27,781 nucleotides of DNA from JBBDRX01 sp040905245 (GTDB lineage Bacteria; Bacteroidota; Rhodothermia; Balneolales; Balneolaceae), in assembly GCA_040905245.1 (NCBI GenBank), contig JBBDRX010000082.1, forward strand, positions 1 through 27,781, in the 5' to 3' direction. The stretch's first letter is position 1. Every line of letters begins with the position of its first letter. Made by a program: the position numbers and the translations under genes. The notes beneath the pieces were generated by a model, which saw only the letters and a list, made by a program, of their open reading frames with translations, had not been told where the DNA came from and ran no database searches. This document shows, one piece after another, positions 1 through 6,811 of this stretch.

Positions 1-815
1 TGCTGAACCAGAGCGGGCTCTCTCCCGATTCAGTCACCCATCTGATTACTGTCTCCTGCACCGGCTTCTACGCTCCTGGCCCGGATTATGATCTGATCAA
101 AGGGCTTGGACTCGATCCGAATACCGAACGATACCACCTCGGATTTATGGGATGCTACGCCTCCATCAGTGGTCTCAAGCTGGCTTCACGAATCTGCGCC
201 GGAGATCCATCGGCTACTGTTATGGTTGTCTCCACCGAGCTGTGCACCCTTCACTTTCAGGGCGGGACCGATCCGGACGACCTGATCTCCTCCTCTGTAT
301 TCGGTGACGGATCCGCCGGAGCGATTGTCACTGCAACCCGGCCGGGTACCGGCACCTGTCTGAAACTCAACGATTTTTCTTCCATCATCACACAGAACGG
401 AGCCGATGAAATGGCCTGGACCATTGGCGACACCGGTTTTCGAATGGTTCTGTCGACCTACATTCCGAACCTTCTGTCCGAGAATCTCTCCCCCTTCCTG
501 GCTCCCCTGTTCAAACGGTTCCATCTCGACATTGGAGAGATCGATCTGTGGGCTGTCCATCCAGGCGGCCGCCGAATTCTGGATCGATTTGAGCAGGAAC
601 TTGAATTGAACCAGAACCAGCTGAAATACTCACGGTCGGTTCTGAAGCAGTATGGAAACATGAGCAGTGTCACCACCCTTACCGTTTTGAAAGAGATCCT
701 TGCCGACGATCTTCCAACATCCGGAGGCAATTTGCTTGCCCTCGCCTTCGGGCCGGGACTCACCATTGAAAGTGCCTGGATGGAACGGGTTGAACCGGAG
801 AGTGACTCCCCATGA
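1..815 (+). CDS. Type III polyketide synthase (chalcone/stilbene synthase family), 5'-truncated
   Basis: The gene runs in from the left edge; the frame is open from base 3, and the ATG at 147 is internal, not the start. The family condenses malonyl-CoA units onto an acyl-CoA starter and cyclises the chain to resorcinols, pyrones or phloroglucinols in the cytoplasm. All three catalytic residues are visible: Cys in VSCTGFYAPGPD (codon 57-59), His in WAVHPGG (codon 558-560) and Asn in YGNMSS (codon 657-659). The FGPGLTIE element near the C-terminus matches the family GFGPG loop. About 271 residues are present, so roughly the first 100 to 130 residues are missing. Its stop overlaps the methyltransferase start by four bases (ATGA), which implies translational coupling. 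The starter and product cannot be read from the sequence; an alkylresorcinol or alkylpyrone is my inference from the neighbours. Confidence 0.93.
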   Translation, partial: LNQSGLSPDSVTHLITVSCTGFYAPGPDYDLIKGLGLDPNTERYHLGFMGCYASISGLKLASRICAGDPSATVMVVSTELCTLHFQGGTDPDDLISSSVFGDGSAGAIVTATRPGTGTCLKLNDFSSIITQNGADEMAWTIGDTGFRMVLSTYIPNLLSENLSPFLAPLFKRFHLDIGEIDLWAVHPGGRRILDRFEQELELNQNQLKYSRSVLKQYGNMSSVTTLTVLKEILADDLPTSGGNLLALAFGPGLTIESAWMERVEPESDSP

Positions 816-1546
816 TCCCGTTACAGACTCGAAATACCGGGTTGGTGGAAGAGATGGATAAATCCTCAATCGACCAGGATACGCTCTTTCGCACCTATGA
901 CCAGTTTCACGGGCTGAATCGGTGGCTCACCGGCTGGAAAACTCTTTTTAAACAGCGTATTCTGCCTCTCTCGGGAATCGACAGGCCGTTAAGAATCCTG
1001 GATATCGGCTGCGGTGGAGGAGACCTCTGCCGAAACCTCTCGGAATGGGCTAAACACGCGTCAATCGGTGTCGACATCACCGGTATTGACCCGGATCCGA
1101 GAGCGATCCGGTATTCACGATCGCAACCCCTGCCGGATAATGTTCGGTTTCTGCACTGTAGGGCAACCGATCTTGTTCATAACGAAGAGACCTTCGACGT
1201 GGCTCTTTCCAACCATTTGCTTCACCATCTTGAGGATTTCGAACTAATCACTCTCTGCCGGGAAGCCGAAAAACTGACGACCGGCACCGTTCTGTTCAAT
1301 GACATTCGAAGAAGCCGGACCGGATATCTTCTTTTTGGAGCCATTGCGCCGCTGCTCTTCAGAAATTCGTTTATTGTACGTGATGGGCTCACCTCTATTC
1401 GAAGAAGCTTTCGTCTGGATGAATTGAAGAAAGCTCTGCCGAAAGGCTGGGATGTGGAGTTGCTGTTTCCCTGGCGACTTCTGGTTACCTGGTCGGGCCG
1501 GAACCGTACCGGTTCAACCCGAATCAAACCTTACGGATCTCCATGA
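812..1546 (+). CDS. Class I SAM-dependent methyltransferase of the polyketide block
   Basis: This 244-residue protein carries the SAM-binding motif I DIGCGGGD at residues 64-71, an acidic strand-2 end (GIDPDPRAI) and a motif-IV-like segment (FDVALSNHLLHHLEDFE). The fold is that of UbiE/COQ5-like class I methyltransferases with no membrane segment. It starts inside the polyketide synthase stop codon (ATGA), so it very likely acts on the same pathway, probably methylating a ring oxygen or carbon of the polyketide. A second in-frame ATG lies at 854, but the first is favoured because of the coupling overlap. The substrate is unknown. It could instead be a quinone methyltransferase, although the gene context argues for a polyketide tailoring role. 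Confidence 0.85.
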   Translation: MIPLQTRNTGLVEEMDKSSIDQDTLFRTYDQFHGLNRWLTGWKTLFKQRILPLSGIDRPLRILDIGCGGGDLCRNLSEWAKHASIGVDITGIDPDPRAIRYSRSQPLPDNVRFLHCRATDLVHNEETFDVALSNHLLHHLEDFELITLCREAEKLTTGTVLFNDIRRSRTGYLLFGAIAPLLFRNSFIVRDGLTSIRRSFRLDELKKALPKGWDVELLFPWRLLVTWSGRNRTGSTRIKPYGSP

Positions 1547-1629
1547 TAACAATTCTAAAGTCTCGAGTACCCGGAACAGATCAACCCAATCGGACGCCTG
1601 CAACCGAACTCCCGTTGTATCATGCGTGA
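1543..1629 (+). CDS. Possible 28-codon coupling ORF between methyltransferase and monooxygenase
   Basis: A short ATG-initiated frame starts within the methyltransferase stop (ATGA at 1543-1546) and ends at TGA 1627-1629, eight bases into the monooxygenase gene (ATGCGTGA). It encodes 28 residues beginning MITILKSR and ending ELPLYHA, with no recognisable motif. Without it there would be a 75-base untranslated gap between two otherwise packed genes. It may simply keep ribosomes moving into the monooxygenase start. It could also be chance, because a frame this short has no statistical weight by itself. Confidence 0.3.
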   Translation: MITILKSRVPGTDQPNRTPATELPLYHA

Positions 1630-2776
1630 ACCCCTTCCTGTTGCAATCATCGGAGCCGGAGCCGTCGGCCTTTTCCTTGGCCTGGCTTTGAATCGTCTGG
1701 GTATCCCGTTTCGAGTATTCGAACAGCGCTCCGAGATCCATCCCCATTCCCGCTCCCTGGGTATACATCCCGTTTCCCTGGAGCTCCTGGACGGACTGAA
1801 CCTGACAGAACCATTTCTGAAACAGGGACTTCCCATCCGGCGCGGCGTGGCTTATCACGACCGGGAACCGATCGGAACCATTCGATTCGACAAACTGCCT
1901 GAACCCTGGAATTTTATTCTCGTCATTCCCCAGTATCAAACGGAGAGGATCCTTGAAGAAGCGTTGAATCGGGCTGCCCCCGGATCCCTGCACCGGGGAT
2001 GGAAGTTGTCCCGAATGGAAGAGGGCCATGCAGGGCAGAAGCTTCGGTTTACCACACCGGATGGACAGCAGGAGATCATCTCGAACCGGGTTATTGGCTG
2101 TGATGGCAAAAACAGTACTGTACGAAACCATGCCGGAATTCCGGCCCGGAAGAAGCGATATCCGGACACCTATATCATGGGGGACTTTCCCGATTCCGAT
2201 ACCCCGGAAGAGGCAGCTGTTATCTACCTCCATCGCAATGGCCTGATCGAGTCGTTCCCTCTTCCTGGACGCAGACGACGCTGGGTGGTGAAGACGGATC
2301 GATACATCGAACAGGCAGATGGTTTTGCACTCACCCGGCGAATCCTGGAGCGATTGGAGATTCGGCTGGACCCGAAACAGGCCAGAATGGTCAGCAGTTT
2401 CGGAACATATCGGCAACTTGCCGATACCCTGGTTCAGAACAGAGTGATTCTGGCCGGAGATGCAGCGCACGTTGTAAGTCCGATCGGTGGTCAGGGGATG
2501 AACCTGGGCTGGATTGGAGCCATGTCGCTCGGATATGCCCTGCGAGATGAGATTTGCCTGGAAAAAGGTCCCGGAAGCCTGTCTCGTTACTCGAACAAGC
2601 AGCGTCTTGTCGCAAAACAGGCCGCTCGTCGCGCCGAAATCAACATGGTGATGGGACGGAAACAGCGTATTCCCGCACTTCGAAAAATCCTTTTGCAGAC
2701 ACTCGTAAACACTCCCCTCAATCCTCTAATGGCCAGAATATTTACCATGAAAGGATTGGGAAGATGGCCGGCCTGA
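1622..2776 (+). CDS. FAD-dependent aromatic hydroxylase/monooxygenase (PHBH family)
   Basis: This 384-residue flavoprotein shows the three hallmarks of the p-hydroxybenzoate hydroxylase class: the N-terminal dinucleotide motif GAGAVG (residues 11-16), the DG motif GCDGKNSTVRNH (Asp161) and the GD motif LAGDAAHVVSPIGGQGMNLG (Asp280) that contacts the FAD ribityl chain. Members use NAD(P)H and O2 to hydroxylate aromatic rings. Following a type III PKS and a methyltransferase, it is the expected ring hydroxylase that turns a resorcinol into a hydroquinone or quinone. The order PKS, methyltransferase, flavoprotein hydroxylase resembles the srsABC phenolic-lipid operon of Streptomyces griseus, although the methyltransferase here is a soluble class I enzyme. 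The last codons form the left arm of a perfect inverted repeat. Confidence 0.87.
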   Translation: MREPLPVAIIGAGAVGLFLGLALNRLGIPFRVFEQRSEIHPHSRSLGIHPVSLELLDGLNLTEPFLKQGLPIRRGVAYHDREPIGTIRFDKLPEPWNFILVIPQYQTERILEEALNRAAPGSLHRGWKLSRMEEGHAGQKLRFTTPDGQQEIISNRVIGCDGKNSTVRNHAGIPARKKRYPDTYIMGDFPDSDTPEEAAVIYLHRNGLIESFPLPGRRRRWVVKTDRYIEQADGFALTRRILERLEIRLDPKQARMVSSFGTYRQLADTLVQNRVILAGDAAHVVSPIGGQGMNLGWIGAMSLGYALRDEICLEKGPGSLSRYSNKQRLVAKQAARRAEINMVMGRKQRIPALRKILLQTLVNTPLNPLMARIFTMKGLGRWPA

Positions 2777-2791
2777 ACAGGTTCAGGCCGG
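2768..2791. terminator. Perfect inverted repeat between convergent genes
   Basis: CCGGCCTGAAC (2768-2778) and GTTCAGGCCGG (2781-2791) are exact inverted copies separated by two bases, giving a GC-rich stem of 10-11 bp. The repeat includes the monooxygenase stop codon and lies seven bases beyond the aconitase stop. It works on both strands as a hairpin. No long T-run follows on either side, so it is an atypical intrinsic terminator or an RNA 3'-end stabiliser. Confidence 0.55.
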
Positions 2792-2797
2792 AATCAG

Positions 2798-5509
2798 TCA
2801 GTTCTGATCTTTCTTCAGGTAGTCCCGAAGTACCTTGTGGAGAATCCCTCCATTTCGATAGTAGTCGATCTCGATGGGAGTATCGATTCGGCAAAGCGTC
2901 GTAAACTTGACAACTTCTCCGTTGGTTCGGGTAGCCGTAACTGGAACTTCCTGTTGAGGCTTCAGGTTGTCGTCCACCTGAATCTCAAAGGTCTCCGATC
3001 CGTCAAGTCCGAGGCTTTCGTGGCTCTCGCCATCCTTGAACTGAAGCGGGAGAACACCCATTCCAACCAGGTTGGACCGGTGAATTCGCTCGTAAGAAGC
3101 GGCAATAACCGCTTTCACTCCCAGGAGGATGGTTCCCTTGGCAGCCCAGTCTCTGGAAGACCCGGTTCCGTACTCCTTGCCCGCCAGGCCGATCAGTGGA
3201 GTTCCGGACTCATGGTACTTCTCTGCAGCCTCGTATATGGTTGTGATTTCATCGTCCGGAAAGTACTTCGTAAAGCCTCCTTCCGTACCCGGAGCCAACT
3301 GGTTTTTGAACCGGACATTCGCAAACGTACCTCGCGTCATCACCCGGTCATTTCCTCGTCTGGATCCGTAGGAGTTGAAGTCTCGTTCCTCTACGCCATG
3401 CTCCAGCAGATACTTGCCCGCAGGACTGTCAGCGTCAATGTTTCCGGCAGGTGATATGTGATCAGTGGTAATGGAGTCTCCGACTTTCACCAGGGCACGT
3501 GCTCCCTTGATTGGCTGAATCGGCTCGGGATCTGCCCCCATGTCCATAAAGAAAGGCGGTTCCTGTATATAGGTAGACTCCTCTTTCCACTCATAGAGCT
3601 CTCCGCCACCGACTGGAATTTCGTCCCAGGATTCGGACTCAAAAATGTCACTGTACATTCGCTCGAAGAGGTCGGGACGAATCGCCGAATCCAAAAACTC
3701 CTTGATTTCGTCAGAGGTAGGCCAGATCTCTCGGAGATAGACATCGTTGCCATCCTTGTCCTTGCCGATCGGGTCGTTCTCCAGGTCAATATCGACCCGG
3801 CCGGCCAGCGCGTAAGCGACAACCAGCGGAGGAGATGCCAGATAGTTAGCCTTCACATTCGGATGAATCCGGCCTTCAAAGTTTCGGTTTCCGGAAAGAA
3901 CACCTGCGACAACAAGCTCGCCCTCCTGGATCGCATTGACAACCGCTTCAGGCAGCGGGCCGGAATTTCCGATGCAGGTGGTGCATCCATATCCGACCAG
4001 GTTAAATCCGAGCTGGTCCAGATAGTCGGTGAGCCCGGCTTCATTGAGATACTCCGTCACTACTCTGGAACCCGGTGCCAATGATGTCTTGACAAACGGA
4101 GGAACTTTCATTCCCCGCTCAATCGCTTTTTTAGCTACAATTCCGGCTCCCAGCATCACACTCGGGTTGGAGGTGTTCGTGCAGCTGGTAATCGCTGCAA
4201 TCACCACATTCCCGTGCTTCATATCCAGCGTCTGTCCATTCTTGAAGACTCCCTTGTTGGCCAGCTTCTCCTGAGTAAGGTTAAAGCCCATAGTCGGGTC
4301 GTCACTGGTCAGGGAGTTCTGGAATGTCTCTTTCATGCGTTTCAGGGTGATCCGATCCTGAGGCCGTTTGGGGCCGGCAAGAGATGTTTCCACGTCTCCC
4401 AGGTCGAACTCAACGACTTCCGTAAACTCCGGATCCGGGGTATCGTCCGTGCGGAAGAGCCCCTGCTCTTTCATATAATTTTCGACCAGCTTCACCTGCT
4501 CGTCACTCCGGCCTGTTCGGGACATGTAACGCAATGATTCAGAATCGATCGGGAAAAAGCCCATCGTCGCGCCATACTCCGGCGACATGTTAGCGATTGT
4601 CGCCCGATCAGGCAGGCTCATATTGCTGAGGCCCGGGCCAAAGAACTCTACAAATTTGCCAACCACACCCTGACGACGCAGCAGTTCGGTCACTGTGAGA
4701 GTCAGATCGGTCGCAGTAATACCCTCCTTCAGTTTGCCGGTAAGCTTGACACCGATCACTTCGGGAACCAGCATATAGATCTGCTGGCCCAGCATGGCGG
4801 CTTCCGCTTCAATTCCCCCAACACCCCAGCCCAGAATACCGAGGCCGTTAATCATGGTCGTGTGAGAGTCCGTACCTACCAGTGTATCCGGGTAAGAAAC
4901 CGTAGAGCCATCCTCTTCAGTCCGGGTAAAGACCCCTTTCGCAAGGTACTCGAGATTTACCTGGTGAACGATTCCCCTGCCGGGTGGAACCACCCGGAAA
5001 TTATCAAACGCGTCTTTTCCCCATTTCAGAAATTCATACCGTTCACGGTTGCGCTCCATTTCCCGCTCCACGTTGAACATAAAAGCGGCCTCCTGTCCAA
5101 ACATATCGACCTGAACAGAGTGGTCAATCACCAGGTCTACAGGAACTTGTGGATTAATGGATTGTGGATCCCCTCCCATTCGTTCCATGGCAGAGCGAAG
5201 AGCAGCCAGATCCACGACAGCCGGTACTCCCGTAAAATCCTGCAAAACCACTCGGGACGGCTTGAACGGAATCTCGCCCTGAGGATCTTTTGCGTTATAC
5301 CCGGCAAGAAGATCGATATCCTTGTCGGTGATGGCGAATCCGTCATACTCTCTCAATACCGCTTCCAGCAAAATCTTAATAGAGAAGGGAAGCCTGCTTA
5401 TGTTTCCATAGCCCATCTCTTCCAATTTTCTGAGACTGTAGAGGTGTGACGTTCCCGAGCCTGTATCAAATTCAACCCGGGTCTTCTGGAGTTCTTTTTG
5501 TTTGCTCAT
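2798..5509 (-). CDS. acnA: Aconitate hydratase AcnA (IRP/AcnA type)
   Basis: AcnA interconverts citrate and isocitrate in the TCA cycle through a [4Fe-4S] cluster. The 903-residue length is that of the monomeric AcnA/IRP class. The three cluster ligands are visible as Cys443 (ITSCTNTSNPS) and Cys509 and Cys512 (YGCTTCIGNSG). The N-terminal region has the expected LPFSIKILLEAVLR and DFTGVPAVVDLAA segments and VGTDSHTTMINGLG. The C-terminal swivel domain carries YGTGSSRDWAAKG, with the catalytic serine, and the GDSITTDHISPAG block. The start at 5507-5509 gives the normal N-terminus; I see no Shine-Dalgarno sequence. It is transcribed away from rplM and converges on the monooxygenase. Apart from a doubtful small frame upstream, it stands alone. 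Confidence 0.98.
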   Translation of the reverse strand: MSKQKELQKTRVEFDTGSGTSHLYSLRKLEEMGYGNISRLPFSIKILLEAVLREYDGFAITDKDIDLLAGYNAKDPQGEIPFKPSRVVLQDFTGVPAVVDLAALRSAMERMGGDPQSINPQVPVDLVIDHSVQVDMFGQEAAFMFNVEREMERNRERYEFLKWGKDAFDNFRVVPPGRGIVHQVNLEYLAKGVFTRTEEDGSTVSYPDTLVGTDSHTTMINGLGILGWGVGGIEAEAAMLGQQIYMLVPEVIGVKLTGKLKEGITATDLTLTVTELLRRQGVVGKFVEFFGPGLSNMSLPDRATIANMSPEYGATMGFFPIDSESLRYMSRTGRSDEQVKLVENYMKEQGLFRTDDTPDPEFTEVVEFDLGDVETSLAGPKRPQDRITLKRMKETFQNSLTSDDPTMGFNLTQEKLANKGVFKNGQTLDMKHGNVVIAAITSCTNTSNPSVMLGAGIVAKKAIERGMKVPPFVKTSLAPGSRVVTEYLNEAGLTDYLDQLGFNLVGYGCTTCIGNSGPLPEAVVNAIQEGELVVAGVLSGNRNFEGRIHPNVKANYLASPPLVVAYALAGRVDIDLENDPIGKDKDGNDVYLREIWPTSDEIKEFLDSAIRPDLFERMYSDIFESESWDEIPVGGGELYEWKEESTYIQEPPFFMDMGADPEPIQPIKGARALVKVGDSITTDHISPAGNIDADSPAGKYLLEHGVEERDFNSYGSRRGNDRVMTRGTFANVRFKNQLAPGTEGGFTKYFPDDEITTIYEAAEKYHESGTPLIGLAGKEYGTGSSRDWAAKGTILLGVKAVIAASYERIHRSNLVGMGVLPLQFKDGESHESLGLDGSETFEIQVDDNLKPQQEVPVTATRTNGEVVKFTTLCRIDTPIEIDYYRNGGILHKVLRDYLKKDQN

Positions 5510-5561
5510 AGATATCGTGGAGGTCTTCTGTTAGCTTTCGTGTTTAAAAACTGGCTGTCTC

Positions 5562-5744
5562 TCACAGGACAGTAAATTTACAAATCATTTTACTTAATAT
5601 CTTACCGGATGAATCTCGGTCTTTCCGTTCTGTTTCGGGATTTCCCTGCTCCTTTCTCACCATCAGCCTCTCTTTGTTCACCGCCTGTCCCGGTTTCAGG
5701 TAAAAAGGGGCGCCACAAACTGGACAGGCAAAAACTTTTGCCAA
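5562..5744 (-). CDS. Possible small CxxC (zinc-ribbon-like) protein, TTG start
   Basis: In the 313-base gap between acnA and rplM, a minus-strand frame from TTG (5742-5744) to TGA (5562-5564) encodes 60 residues starting LAKVFACPVCGAPFYLKPGQ. The CPVCGAPF knuckle is typical of small zinc ribbons, and the rest is charged and hydrophilic with ordinary codon use. Two further cysteines (CNC) lie just before the TTG in the same frame. A second complete CxxC pair is missing (only one more Cys near the end), there is no ATG start, and the extended frame runs antisense into rplM. If real, it would lie 52 bases upstream of acnA on the same strand. The function is unknown. Confidence 0.3.
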   Translation of the reverse strand: MAKVFACPVCGAPFYLKPGQAVNKERLMVRKEQGNPETERKDRDSSGKILSKMICKFTVL

Positions 5745-5748
5745 GCAA

Positions 5749-5780
5749 TTGCAATCGAGCTCTGATCCCCTTATTTTTTG
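5749..5780 (+). promoter_or_regulatory. Candidate Bacteroidota-type promoter for rplM-rpsI
   Basis: TTG at 5749-5751 is followed after 20 bases by TATTTTTTG (5772-5780). This approximates the Bacteroidota -33/-7 pattern (TTTG, 19-21 nt, TAnnTTTG) with one extra T. Transcription would start near 5786, leaving a leader of about 37 nt before the rplM GTG. It overlaps the 5' end of the doubtful minus-strand small frame. Otherwise I see nothing in the acnA-rplM gap. Confidence 0.35.
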
Positions 5781-5822
5781 AGACTTGTCAATCCGCCAAT
5801 GAAATAACAAAAGAGATTCATC

Positions 5823-6266
5823 GTGAACACGATTAGCAACAAGACATACTCGGCCAAACCCGGCGATATTAAAAAGAAGTGGATATTGATTGATGCTGAA
5901 GATCAATCACTGGGACGCGTGAGCAGTCAGATCGCCACCATACTTCGCGGGAAGAACAAGGCGCAGTATACACCACATATGGATACCGGCGACAACGTCG
6001 TTGTGATCAATGCAGAAAAAGTAGCTCTGACCGGAAAGAAGATGTCAAACAAACTCTATTTCCGGCACACCGGCTATACAGGGAACGAAACATTCACTTC
6101 CGCATCTGACATGCTTGAGAATGACCCCACTTCCCTGATTCGGAAGGCAGTAAAAGGAATGCTTCCGAAAAACAGACTTGGCCGAAAACTGTTGGGAAAC
6201 CTTCGAATTTACGCCGGACCGGTTCACCCGCACACGGCACAACAACCTGAAAAAACTGACTCATAG
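5823..6266 (+). CDS. rplM: 50S ribosomal protein L13
   Basis: L13 is an early-assembling large-subunit protein that binds 23S rRNA. The 147-residue product matches the family throughout: KKWILIDAEDQSLGRVSSQIATILRGK, YTPHMDTGDNVVVINAEKVALTGKK, YFRHTGYTG and the PKNRLGRKLLGNLRIYAGPVHPH C-terminal block. The start is GTG at 5823, because an in-frame TAA lies a few codons upstream and no ATG is available; this N-terminus is normal for Bacteroidota L13. rpsI follows after six bases, the usual L13-S9 operon pair. No Shine-Dalgarno sequence is evident. Confidence 0.98.
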   Translation: MNTISNKTYSAKPGDIKKKWILIDAEDQSLGRVSSQIATILRGKNKAQYTPHMDTGDNVVVINAEKVALTGKKMSNKLYFRHTGYTGNETFTSASDMLENDPTSLIRKAVKGMLPKNRLGRKLLGNLRIYAGPVHPHTAQQPEKTDS

Positions 6267-6272
6267 CGTTAC

Positions 6273-6659
6273 ATGGCACAATCGAATTACATCGGCAGAA
6301 GAAAGAACTCGACCGCCCGCCTCTACATCACACCAGGTAAGGGAGAGTTTCTGGTCAACAAACGACAACTGAACGACTACTTCTCCTCACAGGCACGCAT
6401 CAACATTGCAACCCGCCCCCTGGTAGTGACAGAACTGAGTGAAAGCTACGACATCAAAGTAACCGTCCGAGGCGGCGGAACCACCGGCCAGGCTGGCGCT
6501 ATTCAGCTGGCAGTGGCTCGGGCACTCGACGATCTCAATGAAGACGTCCATTCGCTGCTCAAACAGGAGAGCCTTCTGACCCGGGACGACAGAATGGTCG
6601 AACGAAAAAAATACGGCCAGCCGAAAGCCCGGAAAAAATTCCAGTTCTCCAAGAGATAA
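6273..6659 (+). CDS. rpsI: 30S ribosomal protein S9
   Basis: S9 is a small-subunit head protein whose C-terminal tail reaches the P-site tRNA. The 128-residue product shows the family pattern YIGRRKNSTARLYITPGKGEFLVNKR at the N-terminus, VRGGGTTGQAGAIQLAVARAL in the middle and the conserved basic tail KKYGQPKARKKFQFSKR, which ends in the universal KR. It is cotranscribed with rplM. Its last codons and stop lie in a 16-base perfect palindrome (6652-6667). Confidence 0.98.
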   Translation: MAQSNYIGRRKNSTARLYITPGKGEFLVNKRQLNDYFSSQARINIATRPLVVTELSESYDIKVTVRGGGTTGQAGAIQLAVARALDDLNEDVHSLLKQESLLTRDDRMVERKKYGQPKARKKFQFSKR

Positions 6660-6667
6660 TTATCTCT
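6652..6667. repeat. 16-base perfect palindrome spanning the rpsI stop codon
   Basis: AGAGATAATTATCTCT reads the same on both strands. As RNA it can form a hairpin of about six base pairs with a four-base AT loop. It is too AT-rich and lacks a U-tract, so it is probably not an intrinsic terminator. It could be a processing or pausing site, or chance. Confidence 0.35.
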
Positions 6668-6713
6668 CCGGAAATCGGAACACGATTTTACTGTTACAAA
6701 ACCCAAACACACA

Positions 6714-6783
6714 TACACAGCGACTTCACGCCGGGTGTCTTTTCAAAACATGAAAGGATTGGCGCTGAAGGATGACCTGTGTA
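6714..6783 (+). ncRNA. Structured 5' leader of rpsB (candidate S2 autoregulatory RNA)
   Basis: Three nested helices can be drawn by hand. P1 is TACACAG (6714-6720) with CTGTGTA (6777-6783), 7 bp, all Watson-Crick. P2 is CTTCACGCC (6724-6732) with GGCGCTGAAG (6761-6770), 9 bp and one bulged C. P3 is CTTTTCA (6739-6745) with TGAAAGG (6751-6757), 7 bp including one G-U, closed by the loop AAACA. The internal loops are CGA/GATGAC and GGGTGT/ATT. The element ends 28 bases before the rpsB ATG. Position and compactness suggest a ribosomal-protein leader that binds S2, as rpsB leaders do in gammaproteobacteria. I cannot tell from the sequence whether this fold matches a described family. Confidence 0.6.
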
Positions 6784-6811
6784 GCGGATTAACTCAAAAC
6801 AAACCTGTCTT

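Noticed and set aside
1514..2470. 318-residue minus-strand frame antisense to the monooxygenase
   Set aside because: The plus strand encodes a complete flavoprotein with all motifs; the antisense translation has no recognisable domain and looks like a codon-bias shadow.
3458..4084. 208-residue plus-strand frame inside acnA
   Set aside because: Antisense to the conserved cluster-binding part of aconitase; no motif of its own.
5745..5906. Upstream part of the 114-residue minus-strand frame that overlaps rplM
   Set aside because: The segment is antisense to the rplM 5' end and gives no protein-like pattern; only the 60 codons from 5744 down are worth keeping as a doubtful gene.
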